Shown: positions 54,166 through 63,100 of the stretch, in pieces
Position numbering within the stretch: position 1 is the first letter of the stretch
Layout of the letters: every line of letters begins with the position of its first letter
Origin: Candidatus Rifleibacteriota bacterium
GTDB lineage: Bacteria; Muiribacteriota; Ozemobacteria; Ozemobacterales; Ozemobacteraceae
DNA length: 64,000 bases
NCBI GenBank assembly: GCA_018818125.1
Contig: JAHISQ010000114.1
Span: 1 to 64,000 of the forward strand
Reading direction: 5' to 3'
Translations under genes and position numbers: made by a program
The notes under the pieces: model-generated
What the model saw: only the letters and a program-made list of their open reading frames with translations
Told to the model about the DNA's origin: nothing
The model's database searches: none

Positions 54166-54285
54166 ACGTCAGCACACTCGATCACCCAGAAAGGGCTCAA
54201 TTGAGGAAGTGTGAATACAGCATGATTTTCGGATGCAAAAAACGACAGTTCGCGCGGCAGGCGCGATAAATTAAGGAGCCGAATA

Positions 54286-54942
54286 ATGTTTTTAAAGCGC
54301 TGTTTTTCGATTCTTCTGACTATGGTTCTGCTGATAAATACTGGAGTTATGGCTGCCCAGCCGGCCTACTCTACTATCAGCGTAGATGAAATTGCCCTTT
54401 CGCTGCCGCACCAACCAATTTCGATAGGTATGGATGTCGATGACACTGTCCTCTTCTCATCTCCCGGCTTTCAATATGCCTTTAACAATACCGATGGCCC
54501 GAATGGAACCAATAAATACGGCGAGCGCCCACTCAGCAACGATCAGTTCTGGAGCGATATGAGCTGTCAGTTTGATAAATTCAGCATTCCAAAAGAATCA
54601 GCCCGAAGAATCATCGATATGCACAAAGAACGTGGCGACAAAGTTTATTTCATTACTGCCAGACCACAGGTTAACGGCGAGATTCTCACTTCGATATTGA
54701 ATAAGTTATTCAAGCTTGATGGGCAACCAGCTGCCATCTTTTCAGGTAAAACCAGCAAAGCAGTTTTTATAAAAAAACATAACATCTCTTTGTTTTACGG
54801 TGATTCAGACAGCGACATCAGCGAGGCACACGAAGCAGAAATTCGCGCGATAAGATTCATGCGCTCGCCGCTTTCCAATAATAAAGGCAGATACAATCCC
54901 GGCAAGGATGGCGAATTTGTTCTCGAGAACTCTGAGAACTGA
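54286..54942 (+). CDS. aphA: Class B acid phosphatase, periplasmic
   Basis: The 218-residue protein has a signal peptide (1-23, ending GVMAAQ) and the HAD-superfamily class B phosphatase motifs: DVDDT (nucleophile Asp and DxDxT, about 51-55), ITAR (motif II, FITARPQVNG), conserved Lys in SGKTSKAVFIKK, and YGDSDSDI (motif III). It resembles AphA of enterobacteria in length and in SIGMDVDDTVLFSSPGF and KDGEFVLEN. These enzymes dephosphorylate nucleotides and sugar phosphates in the periplasm. AAGGAG precedes the ATG. Confidence 0.93.
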   Translation: MFLKRCFSILLTMVLLINTGVMAAQPAYSTISVDEIALSLPHQPISIGMDVDDTVLFSSPGFQYAFNNTDGPNGTNKYGERPLSNDQFWSDMSCQFDKFSIPKESARRIIDMHKERGDKVYFITARPQVNGEILTSILNKLFKLDGQPAAIFSGKTSKAVFIKKHNISLFYGDSDSDISEAHEAEIRAIRFMRSPLSNNKGRYNPGKDGEFVLENSEN

Positions 54943-55002
54943 TTTGCGTCAGCCAAAAGCTTGCAATCACTGTGACAGTACATTTTTTACGTTAAAATTT
55001 TG

Positions 55003-55031
55003 TTGACTTGCCAGCAGTGCTGATGTACAAT
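55003..55031 (+). promoter_or_regulatory. Sigma-70 promoter giving a near-leaderless HIT mRNA
   Basis: TTGACT (55003-55008), a 17-bp spacer and TACAAT (55026-55031). Transcription should start about 55037-55039, 3-5 nt before ATG 55042. No Shine-Dalgarno sequence precedes that ATG. Confidence 0.7.
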
Positions 55032-55041
55032 TCACCCTGAT

Positions 55042-55383
55042 ATGGAACAGTGCTTGTTTTGCAGAATAATTGCAGGTGAGATCCCGGCTGAAATAGTCTA
55101 CCGGGATGAGAATGCAGTTGTCTTCAAAGACATCAATCCACAGGCTCCGGTGCATCTACTGGTCATTCCCGTTAGACACATCGCGCGACTGACTGATCCT
55201 GATGCTGCCGATGGCAATATGCTGTCACAGATTTTCACGGTTATTCAGAGAATGGCAACTGACCAGGGCCTCGAAGCGGGTTTCAGAGTTGTTACCAACT
55301 GTGGCGAAAATGCTGGGCAGACGGTTAATCATCTGCACTTTCATATTTTGGGACGACGCTGTATGAGCTGGCCTCCGGGCTGA
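55042..55383 (+). CDS. Histidine-triad (HIT/HinT) nucleotide-binding protein
   Basis: The 113-residue protein is a HinT-like purine nucleoside phosphoramidase. It has the N-terminal CLFCRIIAGEIPAEIVYRD, the PQAPVHLLVIP strand and the histidine triad HLHFHILGGR-like motif (HLHFHILGRR) at about 95-104. Only half of the usual zinc ligands (CxxC, Cys4 and Cys7) are present. The ATG falls only a few bases after the predicted transcription start and lacks a Shine-Dalgarno sequence. It precedes rpsU, as in many Firmicutes. Confidence 0.93.
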   Translation: MEQCLFCRIIAGEIPAEIVYRDENAVVFKDINPQAPVHLLVIPVRHIARLTDPDAADGNMLSQIFTVIQRMATDQGLEAGFRVVTNCGENAGQTVNHLHFHILGRRCMSWPPG

Positions 55384-55442
55384 TTCACACATATATTAAG
55401 ATAGGCCTCTATCTGATCAGTCAGGGAAGGGGGGTGAATTAA

Positions 55443-55625
55443 ATGGCAGAAGTAAGAGTACTTAAGGACGAACCACTGGAAAAGGCACTGAAGCGTTTCC
55501 AGAAGAAATGCCAGGAAGCTGGTATTATCAAAGAAATCAAGCGCCGCCGAGCGTACGAGAAACCAAGTGAAAAGCAGAAAAGAAAAGCTGCTGAAGCCCG
55601 TCGCAAGCAGAGAAGACGTCGCTAA
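55443..55625 (+). CDS. rpsU: 30S ribosomal protein S21
   Basis: The 60-residue basic protein with VRVLKDEPLEKALKRFQKKC and an Arg/Lys-rich tail (EARRKQRRRR) is S21, which sits near the anti-Shine-Dalgarno end of 16S rRNA. A strong AAGGGGGG precedes the ATG. It is followed at 28 bp by a terminator-like hairpin and by the NfeD genes; the neighbourhood HIT - rpsU - NfeD - floA parallels the Bacillus rpsU-yqeY-yqeZ-yqfA region without yqeY. Confidence 0.97.
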   Translation: MAEVRVLKDEPLEKALKRFQKKCQEAGIIKEIKRRRAYEKPSEKQKRKAAEARRKQRRRR

Positions 55626-55653
55626 AACAGGTTTCAGTTATATCTGTCAACAG

Positions 55654-55690
55654 CCCATGCAGCACCACAAGTGGTGCATGGGTTTTGTTC
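55654..55690 (+). terminator. Terminator-like hairpin overlapping the NfeD start
   Basis: GCACCAC (55662-55668) pairs with GTGGTGC (55671-55677), and CCCAT (55654-55658) with ATGGG (55678-55682), with a 3-nt bulge, followed by TTTTGTT. It can terminate rpsU transcripts, but the helix includes ATG 55657, the most likely start of the NfeD protein. Confidence 0.7.
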
Positions 55691-57003
55691 TGTCTATAAT
55701 TCTTTGTATGTTTATGCTGCCTGGAACACCTGTTTCAGCTCAGCCTGCCTCTGGAACAGTGCTGGTAATACCAGTACATGATGATATCGAAACCGGCCTG
55801 TCTTTTTTCATTCAGCGCCAGTTACGCCGCGCAGAGCGCGAAAACATAAGCGTAGTAATCCTTGAGATCAACTCTAATGGCGGTCTGGTGACCGCAGCCC
55901 AGGAAATCAAAGACGCGTTGTTGCGTTCAAAAGTAACCACTGTCGCCTACATCAAGGGACGCGCACTGTCTGCAGCAGCACTGATAGCCATTTCCTGCCA
56001 CAGAATTTACATGGAAGCCGGCTCAGAACTCGGCGCTGCCACGCCAATAATGCTAATGGGCACCGGCGTCCAGGCCGCCGAAGAAAAGTTCGTTTCTGCA
56101 TTCAAAGCAGAATTCAGGGCTTCAGCCGAGGCTCGCAAGCGACCAACGGCAATAGCCGAAGCAATGGTCGATAAAAATCACGATACAATTGAAGGTTTGA
56201 GCAAACGTGGCGAAATAGTAACCATGACTTCAGAAGTTGCGCTTAAACATGGTTACTGTGATCAGATTGTCGCGTCCTTGAGTTCGGTGCTACGCATAAT
56301 GAATATTGAAAATGCCACAGTCGAGCATGCCGGACCGACTTCTGGTGAATGGATAGCACGTTGGCTGACCAACCCGAACATAAGCGTGTTGCTGTTCACG
56401 GTCGGTTTCTGGTGCCTGGTCATCGAATTTTTTATCGCGGGTTTCGGAATACTTGGCTGGCTCGGTCTAACCTGCCTGGGACTATTTTTCGGCGGACACC
56501 TTTTTGCATATCTTGCTGGCCTCGAAACGCTGATACTGTTTACCGCAGGTATGATACTTCTTCTGCTGGAGATCTTCGTAATTCCAGGATTTGGCTTAAC
56601 CGGCATATCTGGAATACTCGCCATCTGCTTCAGTATCATCATGGTTTTTGGCGGCGTTTATACGGCAATGACGGCTATTGCCCAGATGCTTACCTACTCT
56701 GCCATTATCATGCTCCTGCTTTACTGGTGGGGACCAAAGCTCAAGTTTTTCGACCGTTTCATTCTCAAAGAGCAGATGTCGACCGAGCAGGGTTGCGTTG
56801 CCATTGAACCCAATGAGTATGACCACCTGCTCAACCTTGAAGGAATCGCTGCATCGACCTGTCGCCCTGCCGGCATAGCAAAAATCGGTGACGAGCGTGT
56901 AGACGTCATTTCTGATGGCGAATTTATCGAAAAAGGCGAACGGATAATTGTCAGAAAAGTTGAGGGAAACAAAATCGTGGTTCGCCGGATTACCGCTGAT
57001 TAA
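55657..57003 (+). CDS. Long-form NfeD protein with ClpP-class serine protease domain
   Basis: The 448-residue protein has a signal peptide (about 1-27, GFVLSIILCMFMLPG then VSA). A Ser-Lys protease domain of the ClpP/SppA class follows, with the catalytic Ser105 in GRALSAAALIA, the INSNGG strand and a Lys in EEKFVSAFKAEF. Then come four or five TMs (about 225-370) and a C-terminal NfeD OB-fold (KIGDERVDVISDGEFIEKGERI). In archaea this protease cuts the C-terminus of the flotillin-like stomatin partner; floA follows two genes on. Starts: ATG 55657 gives a signal n-region (MQHHKWC); ATG 55678 is the alternative, and no strong ribosome-binding site is seen for either. Confidence 0.9.
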   Translation: MQHHKWCMGFVLSIILCMFMLPGTPVSAQPASGTVLVIPVHDDIETGLSFFIQRQLRRAERENISVVILEINSNGGLVTAAQEIKDALLRSKVTTVAYIKGRALSAAALIAISCHRIYMEAGSELGAATPIMLMGTGVQAAEEKFVSAFKAEFRASAEARKRPTAIAEAMVDKNHDTIEGLSKRGEIVTMTSEVALKHGYCDQIVASLSSVLRIMNIENATVEHAGPTSGEWIARWLTNPNISVLLFTVGFWCLVIEFFIAGFGILGWLGLTCLGLFFGGHLFAYLAGLETLILFTAGMILLLLEIFVIPGFGLTGISGILAICFSIIMVFGGVYTAMTAIAQMLTYSAIIMLLLYWWGPKLKFFDRFILKEQMSTEQGCVAIEPNEYDHLLNLEGIAASTCRPAGIAKIGDERVDVISDGEFIEKGERIIVRKVEGNKIVVRRITAD

Positions 57004-57016
57004 CATAGAGGCTCTA

Positions 57017-57664
57017 ATGAAACATATCTGCCTGCTGCTGCTCTTCACACTCCTCGCTTTCCCGTGTTATGCGGGCATAGGCGATGCAGAACTTTTACCA
57101 ACACGTGGCACAGAATCAGCTCAGCCCGACGACGGCGCAAATAGAGCTGAAGAACCTGCGTGGGGTCTCACCGTGGCAATGCTGCTGATTGGTGGCTTTC
57201 TGTTCATGTTTTTGGAAATCGCGGTAATACCGGGTTTTGGCATCACCGGCATACTCGGCCTGCTGCTACTTTGCGGCGGTCTGGCGACTGCGTTTATAAA
57301 GCTGAGCATGCCAATGGCGCTGTTAACAACTTTTTCGGCGATTCTTGGCGTCGCTGCGCTATTGTTATGGTTCTTTCTGGTGTTTCCCAAAACCAACCTG
57401 GGCAAACAATTCATACTTAAAACCGAATCCTCGGCAGCCGACGGCTTTGTGGCAGTAGACGACAAGTCAGCCTATATCGGCAAGACAGGCATAACTCTTA
57501 CCATGCTGCGCCCTTCCGGCATTGCAAAAATAGATGACGAGCGCGTAGACGTTATAAGCGACGGCGAGTTTGTCGAAAAAGGCGTCAGGATCAAGGTTAT
57601 AAAAACCAGACAGGGTGGCATGATAGTTACTCCCATTGAGGAAGAGCCTTCAACACCAGCTTGA
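57017..57664 (+). CDS. Short-form NfeD protein
   Basis: The 215-residue protein has a signal peptide (about 1-18, LLLLFTLLAFPCYA), a periplasmic acidic stretch, three TMs (about 50-125; GLTVAMLLIGGFLFMFLEIAVIPGFG) and a C-terminal NfeD OB-fold nearly parallel to that of the preceding protein (KIDDERVDVISDGEFVEKGVRI). It lacks the protease domain. ATG 57017 has GAGG upstream and lies 13 bp after the longer NfeD gene; an earlier in-frame ATG falls inside that gene. It probably works with FloA in membrane microdomains. Confidence 0.9.
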   Translation: MKHICLLLLFTLLAFPCYAGIGDAELLPTRGTESAQPDDGANRAEEPAWGLTVAMLLIGGFLFMFLEIAVIPGFGITGILGLLLLCGGLATAFIKLSMPMALLTTFSAILGVAALLLWFFLVFPKTNLGKQFILKTESSAADGFVAVDDKSAYIGKTGITLTMLRPSGIAKIDDERVDVISDGEFVEKGVRIKVIKTRQGGMIVTPIEEEPSTPA

Positions 57665-57781
57665 TTGTGCAATTGCAGAAATCTGAAAAAGCAACAAGCC
57701 CGCGATTAAACCCAGACTGAAGACAAGCATGCATTCTTTACGACCTTTTTCAAGTGTTGTAGCGAGTTGTTGTATTAATGC

Positions 57782-57811
57782 TTGACTTTAACTGCAAAAT
57801 TAAACCATATT
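57782..57811 (+). promoter_or_regulatory. Possible floA promoter
   Basis: TTGACT (57782-57787), an 18-bp spacer and CATATT (57806-57811), a moderate sigma-70 match in the 184-bp gap before floA. Confidence 0.4.
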
Positions 57812-57848
57812 AATGCATTGAAATATGATTGTCTTCAGGAGGAATCTG

Positions 57849-58838
57849 ATGTCAGACGGCATAATGATGTTCGGCGGAATTGGCGTATTAATATTTTTGT
57901 CTGTGATTTATTATTTTGTGCCATTTGGACTCTGGATCAGCGCCATTGCCTCCGATGTTCGCGTAGGCTTACTTGATTTCGTCGGCATGCGTTTGCGCCG
58001 AGTTTCACCGGTTTCAATTATTAACCCGGCTATCATGCTGAAAAAAGGTGGCATAACCATTACGCTGCAGGCGCTTGAATCCCATAGCCTTGCCGGCGGA
58101 AATGTTGCCAGAGTTGCTTCAGCTCTTATCGCAGCTCAGAAAGCCGGCATTCCTCTCACTTTTGACAAGGCTACCGCTATCGACCTTGCTGGTCGTGACG
58201 TGCTCGACGCTGTAAAACTCTGTGTTAAGCCGAAAGTAATTCAGACGCCGCTAGTAGCTGCAATGGCCAAAAACGGCATTCAGGTCAAGGCAATCGCAAG
58301 AGTAACCATTAAAGCCGACATCAACAAGCTCGTCGGTGGTGTAACCGAAGAAACCATTCTCGCACGCGTTGGCGAAGGCATCGTAACCACTATCGGTTCT
58401 GCCGCAAGTCATGCAGAAATTCTTGAGAACCCCGACAGAATTTCAAAAACCATTCAGGATAAGGGTCTTGACGCTAACGCCGCCTTCGAAATTCTCTCTA
58501 TCGACATTGCTGACGTCGATGTTGGCGAAAACATAGGCGCTAAGCTGCAGATTGACCAGGCAGAAGCAGATATGAAAATTGCCCAGGCAAGAGCAGCCGA
58601 ACGTCGCGCCATGGCTGAAGCCAAGGAACAGGAAATGAAAGCCTATGAGCAGGAAATGAAAGCCAAACTGGTAGAAGCAGAAGCGGCCATTCCCCAGGCA
58701 ATTGCCGACGCTCTTCGCGATGGCAACATGGGTATTCTCGACTACTATACTCTCAAAAACATCAGCTCGGATACCGAGATGCGCAAATCATTCTCGAACA
58801 TGGTCGAACCGCCAAAACAACTGCCAAAACGCTCATAA
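57849..58838 (+). CDS. floA: Flotillin-like protein FloA
   Basis: FloA is the membrane-raft scaffold protein of bacteria. The 329-residue protein has an N-terminal hairpin membrane segment (about 5-28, [20 protein letters not shown]), the SPFH-like region ([75 protein letters not shown]) and a C-terminal Glu/Ala/Met-rich coiled coil. The whole closely follows Bacillus YqfA. GGAGG precedes ATG 57849; an in-frame ATG at 57825 lacks one. Two NfeD genes precede it and a small membrane-anchored protein follows. Confidence 0.96.
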   Translation: MSDGIMMFGGIGVLIFLSVIYYFVPFGLWISAIASDVRVGLLDFVGMRLRRVSPVSIINPAIMLKKGGITITLQALESHSLAGGNVARVASALIAAQKAGIPLTFDKATAIDLAGRDVLDAVKLCVKPKVIQTPLVAAMAKNGIQVKAIARVTIKADINKLVGGVTEETILARVGEGIVTTIGSAASHAEILENPDRISKTIQDKGLDANAAFEILSIDIADVDVGENIGAKLQIDQAEADMKIAQARAAERRAMAEAKEQEMKAYEQEMKAKLVEAEAAIPQAIADALRDGNMGILDYYTLKNISSDTEMRKSFSNMVEPPKQLPKRS

Positions 58839-58853
58839 GTCAGGAGCACCCAA

Positions 58854-59366
58854 GTGGAACTGCTGGTAATAATACTGGTTATTGTCTATTCGGTCTGGTC
58901 AGAAGTAAACAAGAAGAAACAGGAAGAAAACGTCGATATCGACTTTTCTGAACTGTCTTCGCTTGACGATTTTTTCAAAGATACCGGCTCTCAAGCCGAA
59001 AAAAGCGCAGTGGCACCACTTAGCTCACAGGCGAAACCTCCTAAAAAAAGATCAAAAAAACGTTCTGAACCAACTCGCGGCGAAGTTGACTATGATGATT
59101 TGCCGAGCTTAACCGGCCAGGTGAACTATGACCGGCAAAGCTCTGCAAGTAACGAATCGAACTACGACCTTAGCGAGGAAGCGCGAAAACTCTTTACCAA
59201 TGAAGAGAAGGCCGCTCCAAGCGCTCAAACTCCGGCGAAGCCAATCCAGCTGTCTTTTGACCGCGAAAGTTTTATCAAGGCCTTCGTCATGTCAGAAGTA
59301 CTGCAACGTTATGACCTTGAGCGCATTTATTCACGCATACCCAATATAAACCAACCAGAAGACTGA
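58854..59366 (+). CDS. Membrane-anchored protein of the floA operon
   Basis: The 170-residue protein starts at GTG 58854 with CAGGAG upstream, 15 bp after floA. It has a single N-terminal TM (2-14, LLVIILVIVYSVW), a disordered Lys/Ser/Pro-rich middle and a short conserved-looking C-terminal helix (ESFIKAFVMSEVLQRYDLE) that resembles 'IMSEILxxPxxL' tails I have seen in small anchored proteins beside flotillin genes. Function unknown; a scaffold or adaptor of the FloA assembly is inferred from position. Confidence 0.72.
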   Translation: MELLVIILVIVYSVWSEVNKKKQEENVDIDFSELSSLDDFFKDTGSQAEKSAVAPLSSQAKPPKKRSKKRSEPTRGEVDYDDLPSLTGQVNYDRQSSASNESNYDLSEEARKLFTNEEKAAPSAQTPAKPIQLSFDRESFIKAFVMSEVLQRYDLERIYSRIPNINQPED

Positions 59367-59372
59367 GCCTGT

Positions 59373-59990
59373 ATGAATTCTTATCTGTTCATGCGTTCGC
59401 TCGCACGGTTTTTTGGCAGTGTCTTTTTTCCGTTTTTTCGGGTTTGGGGTGAAAATGAGCTCAAGCCCAACCGTGGCTGTATTTATATCGCACGCAACTA
59501 CGGTCTGCTAACCTGGATTAGTGCTCTGAGGGTATTCAGACGCCCAATCAGATTTGTATCTGCCGATCTTGCAGACGACCGTCCATGGTTTGGGATTGCC
59601 GAAGCCTGTGGTCTTGAGCCGATAAAACTGTCTGGCGACACTGACCAGGACTTTCTCTGTCTCGAAAATCTGTTCAGCCAGAAAAAAACAGTCTTACTGA
59701 TGATACCGAAAGCTCCCGACCAGTCAATACTTTCCCTGGTCGCCAGAGTCAAGGCAGCCCGCCACTTAACCAGCCTGTTTATGGCGATTTCTGGAGTCAA
59801 AGAAGCCTTGAGCAAAGGAAGCCTGATACCAAAGGTATTTCCAGTGTCTGTTTTCTGCGGCATGCCACATGCACAGCCAACAAGTGAGCAGATTCCTCTG
59901 TCTGAGCTGGAATTTCTCGAAAAAGCAGTTGCCGACATTCCTTTAAATGAGCTTCCATCGATTTTTTTCAACCATAGCCACAACTGCTGA
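59373..59990 (+). CDS. Degenerate PlsC-like acyltransferase
   Basis: The 205-residue protein has a hydrophobic N-terminus and the general layout of 1-acylglycerol-phosphate acyltransferases (strand GCIYIARNYGLLTWISAL, FVSADLADDRPWFGIAEACG, GSLIPKVFPVSVF). The catalytic HxxxxD motif is missing: the equivalent site reads ARNYGLLTW. If it is a PlsC homologue, it is probably not an acyltransferase. The match is by overall pattern and therefore uncertain. It lies 6 bp after the floA-linked membrane protein, in the same run of genes. Confidence 0.5.
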   Translation: MNSYLFMRSLARFFGSVFFPFFRVWGENELKPNRGCIYIARNYGLLTWISALRVFRRPIRFVSADLADDRPWFGIAEACGLEPIKLSGDTDQDFLCLENLFSQKKTVLLMIPKAPDQSILSLVARVKAARHLTSLFMAISGVKEALSKGSLIPKVFPVSVFCGMPHAQPTSEQIPLSELEFLEKAVADIPLNELPSIFFNHSHNC

Positions 59991-60041
59991 CAGCCTTTTT
60001 TCAAGCATTCCAGACGTTTTTTTTACAGGGTACCTCAAAGG

Positions 60042-60070
60042 TTGACTTGTCTGTTATTTTGGCTTAATAT
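60042..60070 (+). promoter_or_regulatory. Promoter of the pyruvate:ferredoxin oxidoreductase gene
   Basis: TTGACT (60042-60047), a 17-bp spacer and TAATAT (60065-60070). It implies a leader of about 60 nt before GTG 60137, with GGAG as ribosome-binding site. Confidence 0.65.
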
Positions 60071-60136
60071 CTCCTTGCCTTTAGATTCCGGATTTTTTGC
60101 CCCGGAATAATATTCATTCAGGCAGGAGCTGCGATC

Positions 60137-63100
60137 GTGACTAATAAAACATACGCCATGATGGATGGGAACGAAGCCACCGCGTTAATTGCGCACAAAA
60201 CCAATGAAGTAATCGCCATTTATCCGATTACACCGTCCAGTAATATGGGTGAACACGCTGATGCGTATTCAGCCGCTGGTCAGACAAACGTCTGGGGCAC
60301 TATCCCGACTGTTTGCGAAATGCAATCTGAAGGCGGCGCCTCAGGCGCTGTACACGGAGCCCTGACCGCCGGCTCTCTGACAACTACTTTTACGGCTTCT
60401 CAGGGCCTGTTGCTCATGATTCCGAACATGTTCAAAATTGCCGGCGAATTGACCGCCACCGTTTTCCATGTTTCGGCACGTTCAATCGCCTGCGCTGCTC
60501 TGTCTATCTTCGGCGACCACAGCGACATAATGGCTACCCGCCAGACCGGTTTTGCACTGATTGCTTCAAACTCGGTCCAGGAAGCCCACGATATGGCCCT
60601 GATCTCTCAGGCAGCCACCCTTGAAAGCAGAATTCCGTTCATTCATTTCTTTGACGGGTTCAGAACTTCGCATGAAGTAAATAATATCGAACTGATTTCT
60701 GACGAAAACATCAAAGCCATGATCGATGACAAAATGGTTCTCGCACACCGAAATCGTGGCCTCAACCCAGATCGCCCGGCTATGCGCGGCACCGCACAGA
60801 ACCCTGACGTTTATTTCCAAGGCCGCGAAACTGTTAATCCTTTCTACGAAAAAACTCCTGAAATCGTTCTCAAGGCCATGAAGAAATTCGCCAAACTTAC
60901 CGGCCGCGAATACAGTCTGTTTGAATATGTTGGCGATCCCAATGCCGAGAACATTGTTGTTGCCATGGGCAGCGGTGCAGAAACCGTGCATGAAGTTGTT
61001 GAATATCTCACTGCCAAAGGCGAAAAAGTAGGTCTGGTTAAAGTCAGACTCTATCGTCCTTTCAGTGCTGAGCACCTTGTTAAGGCATTCCCGAAAACTA
61101 CCAAAAGCATTGCCATTCTTGACCGCACCAAAGAACCCGGCTGCTCTGGCGAACCCCTCTATCTCGACATCAGAAACAGCATTGGCGAAGCTCTTGAAAA
61201 TGATGCCGCACCGTTCACCAAATGGCCAAAAATTGTTGGTGGTCGCTATGGTCTCGGTTCAAAAGACTTCACTCCGAATCAGGTTATTGCCGTTTTCGAA
61301 AACCTCAAGAGCGCCAAACCCAAAAATCACTTCACCGTGGGTATCATTGACGATCTCTGCAAAACCCATCTTGAAGTTGGCGAATCAGTCGAAGCCGGCG
61401 ATCCTAAAACCTTCTCTGCCATGTTCTATGGACTGGGCTCAGACGGCACTGTTGGCGCCAATAAGGATGCCATCAAAGTTATCGGCGATCACACCAAAAA
61501 CAATGCTCAGGGTTACTTCGTATACGACTCAAAAAAATCTGGCAGCATGACCATTTCTCACCTGAGATTTGGCGAAAAACCACTGCGTTGCCCATACCTT
61601 GTTTCACACGCTAACTTCGTGGCATGCCATAACTTCAGCTTCATCGAAAAATATGACATGCTGAAAAACCTCAAAAACGGTGGCACCTTCCTGCTCGAAA
61701 CAGAATACAGCAAAGACGAAATCTGGAGCAAGCTACCAATAGAAACTCAGCAGCGCCTGATCAACAAAAAAGCAAAATTTTATGTCATCAATGCTATAAA
61801 ACTGGCTGAATCAGTTGGTCTCGGCAACCGCATCAATCTCTTCATGCAGACTTGTTTCTTCGAAATTTCCAAGATTCTGCCGCGCGCAGAATACATGCAG
61901 CATCTTAAGGATGCCGCTAAGAAAACCTATGGCAGAAAAGGTGAAGAGATCGTCAAGATGAACTGGAAAGCCATTGATATGGCTGTTGAGAATCTTTTCG
62001 AAGTCACAATCCCTGCGTCTGCAACTGCAAAAGATAAACTCAAAGCTGCCATGGTCCTTGGAAACGCTCCAAAGCTTGTTAAAGACGTTCTTGAGCCAAT
62101 CCTCGCCGGCAAAGGCGACGATATTACTGTTGGCCAGATGCCTCTCGACGGAACTTTCCCGACCGGCACCAGCCAATACGAAAAACGCAATGTTGGCATC
62201 AAAATGCCGGCATGGGATACAGTAACCTGTATTCAGTGTGGCATGTGTTCCCTGGTCTGCCCGCACGCCGCTATCAGAACCAAGGTTTACGCGCCAAAGC
62301 TTACTGAAAACGCTCCCAAAACCTTCAAGTCATGCAAAGCCAAAGGCTTTAAAGAAGATCTCAGCTTCACTGTCCAGATTGCACCCGAAGATTGCACCGG
62401 CTGCGGCGCCTGCATCAGCATCTGCCCAGCTTTCCAGAAAGATGCCAGCGGCACTAAGCTCGAAACCAAAGCAATCAATCTGGCTCAAAAAGACGAAACC
62501 ATGCGCGTCAATGAAGCCGAAAACTGGGATTATTTCCTTAACAAGATTCCTGACCCGGAGCGCTCACTCATTAACATCAACACCATCAAAGGCAGTCAGT
62601 ATGTTAAGCCGATGATCGAATTCTCAGGTGCCTGTGCAGGCTGCGGCGAAACTGCTTACATCAAGCTGGTTACCCAGATCTGCGGCGACCACATGATGAT
62701 CGCCAATGCTACCGGCTGTTCATCGATCTACGGCGGCAATCTGCCGACTACTCCTTATACTACCCGCGCCGACGGCCGTGGCCCAGCCTGGTCCAACAGT
62801 CTGTTTGAAGACAACGCTGAATTCGGTATGGGTATGCGTCTTGCTACCGACAAGATGATGGAAGAAGCCATAGAGCTTCTCAATAAAGCCGCAGCATGTG
62901 GTTGCAAGTGTTCAGGCGACATCAAAGCCCTTGCTGAAAAGATTCTTGGCAATACTCAGAAAACCCAGGAAGAAATCGAAGCACAGCGTGCCAACGTTGA
63001 AGAACTGAAAAAGGTTGTCAAAGATTGCAAAGACGAGATCTGTGTACGCCTGTCCAACATGGCACAATACCTGGTTAAGCGTTCAGTATGGATCATCGGT

